Shown: one piece after another, positions 1-5,061 of the stretch
Layout: every line of letters begins with the position of its first letter
Position numbering within the stretch: position 1 is the stretch's first letter
NCBI GenBank assembly: GCA_031266235.1
Contig: JAISBJ010000074.1
Location: 1-5,235, forward strand
DNA length: 5,235 bases
Source: Puniceicoccales bacterium
GTDB lineage: Bacteria; Verrucomicrobiota; Verrucomicrobiia; Opitutales; LL51
Direction: 5' to 3'
Notes under the pieces: model-generated
Seen by the model: only the letters and a program-made list of their open reading frames with translations
Database searches by the model: none
Told to the model about the DNA's origin: nothing
Made by a program: the position numbers and the translations under genes

Positions 1-638
1 CCGCCGTGGATGAGGTAGGCGCGGTCGACGATCGCCAGGGTTTCGCGGACGCTGTGATCCGTAATCAGAACGCCAATCCCCCTCCCTTTGAGGTGCGCAA
101 TGATGGCTTGGATGTCGGCGACGCTGATGGGGTCGACGCCGCTGAACGGTTCGTCGAGAAGTAAAAATTGGGGGTTCAGGAGCAGTGTGCGGGCGATTTC
201 CAGGCGCCGCCGCTCCCCGCCGCTGAGCGTGTACGCCTTCTGTTCCGCCAAATGCCGGATGCCGAGTTCTTCGAGTAGGGCGAGGATCGTGGGCGTGATG
301 TCTGCGGGGCCGATGGGGAGGTTTTCGGCGATGATTTTCAGGTTATCGAAGGCCGATAATTTGCGAAAAATGGACGTTTCCTGGGGGAGGTAGCCGATGC
401 CGAGTCGGGCGCGCCGGTGCATGGGCAGCCGCGTGATATCCCGCTGATCGAGGACCACTTGACCGGAATTGGGTGCAACGAGGCCGACGAGCATGTGAAA
501 CGTCGTCGTTTTACCGGCGCCATTGGGTCCCAAAATGCCGACGATTTCCCCCGAAGAGACGCCCAGCGTGACGCGGTCGACGGCGTTGCGCTCGCCGTAA
601 AGTTTGCAGAGCGCGTGGGCTGACAGCGTGTGACTCAT
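1..638 (-). CDS. lptB: LptB, LPS export ABC transporter ATPase (3' end cut by window edge)
   Basis: Cytoplasmic ATPase of the LptBFGC transporter, which extracts LPS from the inner membrane and pushes it along the LptA bridge. The 212 visible residues contain every ABC nucleotide-binding motif: Walker A GPNGAGKTT (37-45), Q-loop Q86, signature LSGGE (138-142), Walker B FLLLDE (158-163), D-loop SGVD (166-169) and H-loop H195 in ITDHSVRET, the last being typical of LptB. The usual length is about 240 residues, so roughly 25-30 are missing beyond position 1. The ATG at 638 is preceded in frame by a TAA four codons upstream, so an earlier start is unlikely. No good Shine-Dalgarno sequence is visible. 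The gene lies 53 nt downstream of lptA, as in the classic lptC-lptA-lptB order. A branched-chain amino-acid ABC ATPase is the nearest alternative, but the context and the ITDHxVRET motif favour LptB. Confidence 0.95.
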   Translation of the reverse strand, partial: MSHTLSAHALCKLYGERNAVDRVTLGVSSGEIVGILGPNGAGKTTTFHMLVGLVAPNSGQVVLDQRDITRLPMHRRARLGIGYLPQETSIFRKLSAFDNLKIIAENLPIGPADITPTILALLEELGIRHLAEQKAYTLSGGERRRLEIARTLLLNPQFLLLDEPFSGVDPISVADIQAIIAHLKGRGIGVLITDHSVRETLAIVDRAYLIHG

Positions 639-649
639 GGGGCTCGCGG

Positions 650-679
650 ATTACTTTTGCGTTGCGGGATTTTTGTCAA
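650..679 (-). promoter_or_regulatory. possible sigma-70 promoter for lptB
   Basis: In the lptA-lptB gap the minus strand has a perfect -35 TTGACA (679-674). After an 18-nt spacer comes AGTAAT (655-650), which matches the last four bases of the TATAAT consensus. The start site would fall only a few bases before the lptB ATG, giving a nearly leaderless mRNA. The -35 is convincing but the -10 and the position are weak; lptB may simply be read from the lptC-lptA transcript. Confidence 0.3.
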
Positions 680-691
680 GCACAATTTTTA

Positions 692-1393
692 CTACTTCGG
701 AGAATCGCCCTTATTTTCGGTGGAAAAATTTGTACTTTTGGGTGTGATGTCTGGCGACATTTCCGTTGATTTATTTGGAAGATCGTCCTTACTTTCGGCG
801 GAAATGTTTGCACTTTTGGATGTGATGTCTGGCGACATTTCCGTCGGTTTATTTTGAGAATCGCCCTTATTTTCGGTGGGTTGGGAAAGATTGACGCTGA
901 CCGGATTTTGCGCTTCGCCGCTCGAAATGACGACGCTTTTTGTCCCGTAATTGATGCGGATTTCGTCCCCGGAAACGGCCCCCATCGTGTCTCTGGCGGT
1001 GGCTTTCCCCAAGAGAGTAATCGTCTTGTCCACAGGCGTGATTTCGGCGCGATCGGCGGAACAGGAGCGCTCGCCGAAATTCAGATAGATCGGGCCCGTG
1101 GCGGAAATTTTCTCGATCGAGTCCAGCCCAGAAGCTAGGTCGACGGACGTGCCGGAGGTGGTAATTCTGGCGGCTGCGCACTCCGCGGAAAATTCGGGTG
1201 AAGTTAATTTTACATTTCCTTCAAAAAAAAAATCCGTTTGATCGCCTTGGAGCGCGACTTCGAGTTGATCGCTGGTGATGGAAGTCCCCGGCACGGTGCC
1301 CGCGGAAATCGGCGGTAAAAGCGCGATGGGGAATAATAATAGGCGCCATTTATTCGCTTTGCGGTTTATTGTTTTCGAAAAAGACATGAACAT
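692..1393 (-). CDS. lptA: LptA/OstA-like periplasmic LPS-binding protein with repeat tail
   Basis: Periplasmic beta-jellyroll protein of the OstA family that bridges LptC and LptD to carry LPS to the outer membrane. The N-terminus (233 residues in all) is a signal peptide: basic RKANKWR (11-17), hydrophobic LLLFPIALLPP (18-28), then a small-residue cleavage region around ISAGT. Residues about 38-165 are the OstA domain, with recognisable pieces FEGNVKL (57-63), the I-A-G strand around ISATGPIYLNF (96-106), ADRAEI (113-118), LLGKATARD (127-135) and SGDEIRI (141-147). Residues 173-233 are a low-complexity tail of 26-residue repeats rich in S, T, K, E, P and D, unusual for LptA. The start overlaps lptC by 44 nt; M3 at 1387 is an equally good start. 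No Shine-Dalgarno sequence is seen, so translational coupling to lptC is likely. A T10 tract lies within the gene at 1223-1232. The family call rests on context plus motif style. Confidence 0.82.
   Translation of the reverse strand: MFMSFSKTINRKANKWRLLLFPIALLPPISAGTVPGTSITSDQLEVALQGDQTDFFFEGNVKLTSPEFSAECAAARITTSGTSVDLASGLDSIEKISATGPIYLNFGERSCSADRAEITPVDKTITLLGKATARDTMGAVSGDEIRINYGTKSVVISSGEAQNPVSVNLSQPTENKGDSQNKPTEMSPDITSKSANISAESKDDLPNKSTEMSPDITPKSTNFSTENKGDSPK
695..877 (-). repeat. 78-bp in-frame tandem repeat (2.35 copies) in the lptA 3' end
   Basis: Read on the minus strand, copies occupy 877-800, 799-722 and a partial 721-695. They encode LptA residues 173-198, 199-224 and 225-233. The shared core is NK-TEMSPDIT-KS-N-S followed by a -E-K-D- link. 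The two full DNA copies differ at about 12 of 78 positions (roughly 85 % identity), several of them silent or conservative, so the repeat has been kept in frame and is not very recent. The unit is hydrophilic and probably disordered. Confidence 0.9.
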
Positions 1394-1757
1394 TTTTTTT
1401 AAGAGTAAAATTTTTACAATTTTCGGAGGCTTCCCAATCCTCTCCGGTGACGCGGAATTGGTCGTGGAAGATGGCGATGGAACCGCCGCCGGACGCGCTA
1501 TTTTGCTGGGTATTTATGGTGGCTCGGTCGCTGCTAACGGAGCAATTGGGCGTGCTTTGATTGTGGGGGAGAATTTGAATGGAAATGTTGGAGACGTCGA
1601 GCATTTTTTCGTCGGAGAGGTCCGCTTTTTGGCCGAAAATATTGCAAATTTTTTTACCGCTCCCGTCGAACAAGGGCAGAGAGAAATTATAAAGATTGCT
1701 GCCGAAGCCCGCTGCCGGCCGAAGTAAAATCCCCACTATCATTACCCATTTGCGCAT
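1350..1757 (-). CDS. lptC: LptC-like LPS export periplasmic protein
   Basis: A 135-residue protein resembling LptC, the bitopic inner-membrane component that takes LPS from LptBFG and hands it to LptA. Residues 1-19 form a short, imperfect hydrophobic signal or anchor (KWVMIVGILL, then R13). Residues 26-35 (SLPLFDGSGK) match the start of the LptC fold, a strand followed by a D-G turn. Other LptC-like pieces are the ISIQIL strand (58-63), SDRATIN (75-81) and the end strands FRVTGEDWEA (101-110) and LKKNVHVFFEN (118-128). At 135 residues it is shorter than E. coli LptC (191). It overlaps the lptA start by 44 nt, the expected neighbour. The ATG at 1757 is used because the same position in the duplicated upstream copy (1938) is CTG and leads to a dead frame. 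No Shine-Dalgarno sequence is visible. The assignment depends heavily on gene order. Confidence 0.72.
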   Translation of the reverse strand: MRKWVMIVGILLRPAAGFGSNLYNFSLPLFDGSGKKICNIFGQKADLSDEKMLDVSNISIQILPHNQSTPNCSVSSDRATINTQQNSASGGGSIAIFHDQFRVTGEDWEASENCKNFTLKKNVHVFFENNKPQSE

Positions 1758-1997
1758 GCCGAAAATACGAAAAGAGCATGAAAATTTTTTTCAAGATAAA
1801 AAAAAGACTTGACATAAAAATATTGCAAATTTTTTTACCACTCCCGTCGAACAAGGGCAGAGAGAAATTATAAAGATTACCGCCAGAGCCCGCTGCCGGC
1901 CGAAGTAAAACCCCCACTATCATTACCCATTTGCGCAGGCCAGAGATACAAAAGGGGCATGAAAAATTTTTTCAAGATAAAAAAAAGACTTGACATA
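1636..1997. repeat. 181-bp tandem duplication of the lptC 5' end and its upstream region
   Basis: Copy 1 spans about 1636-1816 and copy 2 about 1817-1997, in direct orientation with an exact period of 181 bp. By eye, about 14 substitutions separate the copies (roughly 92 % identity), mostly transitions, with no indel. Each copy carries the first ~40 lptC codons (minus strand), a stretch of A/T runs, and at its right end the sequence GACTTGACAT with a -35-like TTGACA on the plus strand. The junctions fall in short AAAATATTGC / ACATAAAAA tracts, compatible with slippage or unequal crossing-over. Confidence 0.95.
1817..1938 (-). pseudogene. truncated duplicate of the lptC 5' end
   Basis: The upstream copy of the 181-bp duplication encodes about 40 residues nearly identical to the LptC N-terminus: the MIVG-LLRPAAG-G segment and then NLYNFSLPLFDGSGKKICNI. 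Its would-be start is CTG (1938-1936) where the functional copy has ATG. Past the duplication junction the frame runs on through unrelated residues into copy 1, out of frame with lptC, and ends at a stop near 1687. The nominal small ORF (first ATG at 1923) would make a 78-residue chimera of the LptC N-terminus and frameshifted sequence. I read it as a relic rather than a gene, though it could be translated as a short leader upstream of lptC. Confidence 0.75.
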
Positions 1998-2019
1998 AAA
2001 AAAAATGTAGTCTAAGAAT
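1990..2019 (+). promoter_or_regulatory. probable sigma-70 promoter for the 2045 gene
   Basis: TTGACA (1990-1995), an A-rich spacer, then TAAGAAT (2013-2019) as an approximate -10 at 17-18 nt spacing. The predicted start site near 2025 leaves a leader of about 20 nt before the ATG at 2045. The -35 lies in the right end of duplication copy 2. The equivalent TTGACA of copy 1 (1809-1814) is followed at the proper distance only by a T run, so it looks like an orphan -35. Confidence 0.5.
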
Positions 2020-2044
2020 AACGCCATTAACCCCGAGTAGCGAT

Positions 2045-2458
2045 ATGAAGATCAAAATAATTTCAGACGAGGAATGGGATGCGCTTTACGTCAAACCGTT
2101 CATTTTTATAGGTTTCCACTGTTGTAACATGGGGATGATTGTGGTTGTCATTGGCGACGAAAGTGTTTGGGAGTGCCGTGTGATGGAGGATTCCCATGCG
2201 GCGCGCCAGGCGGCGTTTGCGGCGATCAACAGGCACTATTGCGACGCTCCCCTCGCCGTTTTTAGTAAAAAAACTGAGAATTATTTGGTTGAAATTTTGA
2301 CGCATAAATCGGCGCCGAAGGAGTCGCTGAAGCTGATGTTGAAGGGGCCGGCCGCGAAAGTCAGGAAGTGGGAGAAGGAATTGACGAATTTTTTAAAAAA
2401 TAAAAGCGCGAAAGTCTCCGCCGACAACCCCATACAACTGCCGCTGCTGTGGAATTAA
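2045..2458 (+). CDS. hypothetical protein (137 aa) with clamp-motif-like C-terminus
   Basis: I do not recognise the family. The protein has no signal peptide or clear membrane segment, so it is probably cytoplasmic. Residues 17-48 look like alternating beta strands (PFIFIGF, MIVVVIG, VWECRVM), followed by an alanine-rich helix (51-62), another strand pair (69-86) and a lysine-rich helical half (88-121). Cysteines lie at 26, 27, 44 and 66, with an adjacent His25; the spacing fits no zinc site I know. The last ten residues, NPIQLPLLWN, follow a flexible Lys/Ser/Ala tail and resemble the bacterial sliding-clamp-binding consensus QLxLF (see findings). Codon use is in keeping with its neighbours. 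It is divergent from lptC, with a promoter-like TTGACA upstream. The ATG at 2045 has only a poor purine stretch before it. The consistent frame and promoter support a real gene, but there is no homology evidence. Confidence 0.72.
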   Translation: MKIKIISDEEWDALYVKPFIFIGFHCCNMGMIVVVIGDESVWECRVMEDSHAARQAAFAAINRHYCDAPLAVFSKKTENYLVEILTHKSAPKESLKLMLKGPAAKVRKWEKELTNFLKNKSAKVSADNPIQLPLLWN

Positions 2459-2489
2459 TTATAAAATTAATTATAAAATTGATTAAAAT
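2454..2489. repeat. 12-bp A/T-only tandem repeat between the 137-aa gene and the GH13 gene
   Basis: ATTAATTATAAA occurs twice in tandem (2454-2465, 2466-2477), followed by a degenerate third unit (2478-2489). The TAA stop of the upstream gene lies inside the first unit. The repeat contains several TATAA-like strings and probably serves as an easily melted promoter region. It has no GC-rich stem and so is not an obvious terminator. Confidence 0.7.
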
Positions 2490-2506
2490 AATTTAATTTT
2501 TAACAT
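2479..2506 (+). promoter_or_regulatory. possible promoter for the GH13 gene
   Basis: TTGATT (2479-2484), a 16-nt A/T spacer and TAACAT (2501-2506). The start site would lie near 2513, almost on the ATG at 2515 but about 29 nt before the in-frame ATG at 2542, so the later start fits this promoter better. A/T richness makes chance matches easy, and co-transcription with the 137-aa gene 56 nt upstream is also possible. Confidence 0.3.
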
Positions 2507-2514
2507 ACCTTGCG

Positions 2515-4902
2515 ATGGAAGGCGTCGAGGTATTGGGAGCGATGTGGCTTGATAGCGGGTCTGGATTGTTATTTTTTGGTAAAAACATAGCGGCCGGCTG
2601 TTTGGGACAAAATTTTGGGCATTTATTTTTGAATGGCGAGGCCCAGGACATTCAATTTTCGTTTGCGGAGCCCATGGAAATCGCAGCGACAAATGGTTAT
2701 TTCGAGGACGACGGGGAGATTATTTTTTTGCTTAGTGACGAAAAAAATGAGAGTGGCGGCGATGATTTTTATTTGGCGGGAGATTTAAATCAGTGGCTGT
2801 CGAGCGGGCTGGACCCGAGGTGGAAATTGGAGCCGAAAGTCGTCCAAAAGCGCCGCCGTTTGGCGTGCAGTATTGTAAAAAATGAGTTACCAAAATGTTT
2901 TCAATTTAAATTTGTTTCACAAAAATGGGAGTGGCAGCCGCTGCCGCGATTCCATTGCAACGGCGTCTCTACCGGTTCCGGCTTCGAAAATTTTGAGTAT
3001 TCTGCTGAGAAAACCGGTCGGCATGTGATTAAATTTTCTTCCAAAGGCGGTCGCTTTTGCTTGGGGGATTCGGCGCAATTTTTACACGATGGCCGCCGCA
3101 TCGATATCGATGATCGTTACTTACTTTTTTCACTTTTTTTTGACGGAAAATTGGGCGCTTGGGTGGATCATTCTGGGACGCATTTCGCCCTGTTTGCCCC
3201 GCGGATTCTGGCGGCGGAAATCCTCTGGAAACGCGATCTGGCCGGCGAATACCAGAGGCAACCCATGACCTCGAAAGCTAGCGGTGTCTGGGAAACGTCT
3301 CTTGGTGGAGATTTTACAAATTATTATTATTTATTTAACATTCAAAGGCGCGAAAAAGATACCATCATTTCCCAAAACATCGCCGACCCCTACGCCAAGG
3401 CCCTGGTCAGTAAAAATGGCCCCGGAATTATTGCCCAAATCGCCGCCGTTATTCGCCATTTTCGCGCTCCACCAAAGGAAAATTTGATCCTCTGCGAAGG
3501 CCATGTGCGCGACCTGATCGCCGACGTTCCTACCCTTTCGCCGGAGGAAAAATTGGGTTTTAGCGGCCTCGAAAAATTTCTGGAGAGCGGGTATTTCCGC
3601 GATTTGGGCGTCAATGCCGTCGAATTGCAGCCCGTCCAGGAGTTCGACAATGACGGGCGCGAGGATTATCACTGGGGCTACATGCCCGTCAACTATTTTT
3701 CGCCCGCCAGCGCCTACGGCAGTAACCCCGAAAAAGCGGCTCAAATAAAGGAATTTCGCGCATTGGTGGAGGCCTTCCACCGGCAAAATATCGCGGTCAT
3801 TCTGGACGTCGTTTACAACCACATCGGCGAACCAAACCCCCTCTATGCCATCGACCCGTCCTACTATTTCCGCACCAATGGCGACGGTTTTTTACTAAAT
3901 TTTAGCGGCTGCGGCAACGATTTATGCACCGAAAATCCCATGGTCCGGCGGCTGATCGCCGATAGTCTGGAGCACTTTGTGCGCTGCTACGACGTCGATG
4001 GCTTCCGCTTCGATTTGGCGGAACTCGTCGGCCTCGACCTCCTGGACGAAATCGGCGAACGCCTGCGGAACATTAAACCCTCCATTATTGTGATCGCCGA
4101 ACCCTGGAGCTTCCGCCGCTACGTGGGCCACGACCTCAAAAAAACCAATTTGCTGGGCTGGAATGACGAATTTCGCGAGTTCGTTCGGGAGTACGTTTGC
4201 GGGCGCGGTAACGGCGAGGGCCTGCGGTATTTTATGGAGGGCTCGTTGAAATTTCGGTCAAAATTTCCTGCGCAAAGTGTAAATTATTTATATTCCCACG
4301 ACGATTTGTGCTGGATTGATCGGCTGACGACGAATGGCAATTGCGACGGATTTATGCCGACGTTTACGGATATTCGGCGGACGCACATGGCCCTCGCCAT
4401 TTTGCTGCTATCGCTCGGCGTCCCCATGTTGGGCGCGGGCTCGGAGCTGCTGCACTCCAAGCGGGGAGTCGCGAATACTTACCGGCGCGGGGATTTGAAT
4501 GCGCTGTCCTACGGGCGCCAGCGGGAGTATTTTTTGACCTACAGGTACGTGCAGCGGCTGATTCAATTGCGAAAAAATTCGCGATTATTTTGTTTAGAGC
4601 GCCGGCCGTCGGAGGAGTACATCCGGATTTTCCCGGCCGAAGGACAGCATTCGGCGCTAGCGGTACTGTTTAACGCGACCGGTGAGCGCGGCCCCGAACG
4701 GATTCTTTTCGCCGCAAATCCCCATTTCGACTGGGCGCATTTTGATGTAAATAATTTGGTAAAAAATGATTTTAAGCAAATTGCCGACACACTGTCGTTT
4801 TCTGGGGAGAATCGCGCGACCTACGATTGGGGCGACTGCGGCCTGGCTTTACCGCCTTTGAGCTGTGGCATTTGGGCAAATTGCAGCAAAAATTACAAAT
4901 AA
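2515..4902 (+). CDS. pullulanase/GlgX-like GH13 alpha-glucan debranching enzyme
   Basis: A 795-residue GH13 enzyme likely to hydrolyse alpha-1,6 branches of glycogen or limit dextrins in the cytoplasm (no signal peptide). Residues about 84-175 look like a CBM20/48-type glucan-binding sandwich (FYLAGDLNQW at 85-94, FKFVSQKWEW at 131-140). Residues about 212-298 form a CBM48/isoamylase N-domain ending in DPYAKA (291-296). The catalytic barrel covers about 325-690: HWGYMPVNYF (386-395), region I DVVYNH (431-436), region II GFRFDLAEL with nucleophile D500, region III IIVIAEPW with acid/base E529, and region IV YSHDD with transition-state Asp D596. A beta domain closes the C-terminus. All three catalytic residues are present. 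The WGYxPVNY motif and SHD-type region IV point to type I pullulanase; FDLAEL and AEPW recall GlgX. The start may really be the ATG at 2542 (M10), preceded by GGGAG, whereas 2515 has no ribosome site. Exact specificity is not settled. Confidence 0.9.
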   Translation: MEGVEVLGAMWLDSGSGLLFFGKNIAAGCLGQNFGHLFLNGEAQDIQFSFAEPMEIAATNGYFEDDGEIIFLLSDEKNESGGDDFYLAGDLNQWLSSGLDPRWKLEPKVVQKRRRLACSIVKNELPKCFQFKFVSQKWEWQPLPRFHCNGVSTGSGFENFEYSAEKTGRHVIKFSSKGGRFCLGDSAQFLHDGRRIDIDDRYLLFSLFFDGKLGAWVDHSGTHFALFAPRILAAEILWKRDLAGEYQRQPMTSKASGVWETSLGGDFTNYYYLFNIQRREKDTIISQNIADPYAKALVSKNGPGIIAQIAAVIRHFRAPPKENLILCEGHVRDLIADVPTLSPEEKLGFSGLEKFLESGYFRDLGVNAVELQPVQEFDNDGREDYHWGYMPVNYFSPASAYGSNPEKAAQIKEFRALVEAFHRQNIAVILDVVYNHIGEPNPLYAIDPSYYFRTNGDGFLLNFSGCGNDLCTENPMVRRLIADSLEHFVRCYDVDGFRFDLAELVGLDLLDEIGERLRNIKPSIIVIAEPWSFRRYVGHDLKKTNLLGWNDEFREFVREYVCGRGNGEGLRYFMEGSLKFRSKFPAQSVNYLYSHDDLCWIDRLTTNGNCDGFMPTFTDIRRTHMALAILLLSLGVPMLGAGSELLHSKRGVANTYRRGDLNALSYGRQREYFLTYRYVQRLIQLRKNSRLFCLERRPSEEYIRIFPAEGQHSALAVLFNATGERGPERILFAANPHFDWAHFDVNNLVKNDFKQIADTLSFSGENRATYDWGDCGLALPPLSCGIWANCSKNYK

Positions 4903-4912
4903 TTTACTTTTT
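4890..4912 (+). terminator. weak A/T hairpin with U run at the end of the GH13 gene
   Basis: AAATTA (4890-4895), loop CAAA and TAATTT (4900-4905) form a perfect 6-bp stem that includes the TAA stop. ACTTTTTT follows at once. The stem is all A-U, so termination would be inefficient; a stronger 3' structure lies further downstream at 4964-5040. Confidence 0.25.
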
Positions 4913-4963
4913 TATTTTACGCGCTCATTTTTTCGTCGATTTTTCTTGACATGCATAAAAAAT

Positions 4964-5040
4964 CTTCCAAAGCTGGAGGCATAAGGGTGTGGAGAATGCC
5001 ACGCCGACAGATATTAATCCTAGGATTTTTTGTTTTTTTT
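4964..5040 (+). terminator. double hairpin plus U tract, likely 3' end of the GH13 transcript
   Basis: Hairpin 1: CTTCCA (4964-4969), loop AAGC, TGGAGG (4974-4979). Hairpin 2: GGTGTGG (4986-4992), loop AGAATG, CCACGCC (4999-5005). Each stem has one U-G wobble that becomes an A-C mismatch on the other strand, so both fold better as plus-strand RNA. The 12-bp palindrome AATCCTAGGATT (5016-5027) runs into a tract of 14 T interrupted by one G (5026-5040). The U tract is about 20 nt from the GC-rich hairpin, so this is not a textbook intrinsic terminator. Confidence 0.4.
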
Positions 5041-5045
5041 GTCAA
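5017..5045 (-). promoter_or_regulatory. sigma-70-like promoter reading away from the recJ-like gene
   Basis: On the minus strand TTGACA (5045-5040) is followed after exactly 17 nt of almost pure A by TAGGAT (5022-5017), which keeps the key T1, A2 and T6 of the -10 box. Transcription would begin near 5010 and run into the gap and then antisense to the GH13 3' end. It sits 17 nt past the stop of the recJ-like gene and has no annotated gene ahead of it. Confidence 0.4.
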
Positions 5046-5061
5046 GGCTAAATTTCACGAA

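Noticed and set aside
1..638. Frameshift in lptB at the G-rich run near 90 (GGGAGGGGG on the minus strand)
   Set aside because: Translating through it gives the expected HLKGRGIGVLITDH sequence in one frame, so the gene is intact as far as the window shows.
630..857. Plus-strand 75-residue frame with internal repeats
   Set aside because: It is the reverse-strand image of the lptA 78-bp repeat; the OstA-domain frame on the minus strand explains the region.
1275..1727. Plus-strand 150-residue open frame
   Set aside because: It lies opposite lptC and the start of lptA, has no family signal or ribosome site, and is explained as an antisense shadow of those genes.
1636..1997. Insertion sequence or MITE as the source of the 181-bp repeat
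   Set aside because: The copies are in direct tandem, have no terminal inverted repeats or target-site duplication, and contain the host lptC coding sequence, so a simple duplication is enough.
3331..3822. Minus-strand 163-residue open frame inside the GH13 gene
   Set aside because: It is antisense to the catalytic-domain coding region, whose motifs are unmistakable; its valine/aspartate/glycine-rich composition is typical of reverse-strand shadows.
4341..4673. Plus-strand 110-residue frame inside the GH13 gene
   Set aside because: It is an alternative frame of GC-rich GH13 codons (Ala/Arg-rich), fully covered by the real gene.
4964..5010. Signal recognition particle RNA or another known RNA gene in the hairpin region
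   Set aside because: The conserved SRP core with its GNAR loop and AGCA asymmetric loop is absent, and no tRNA-like or tmRNA-like structure can be drawn.
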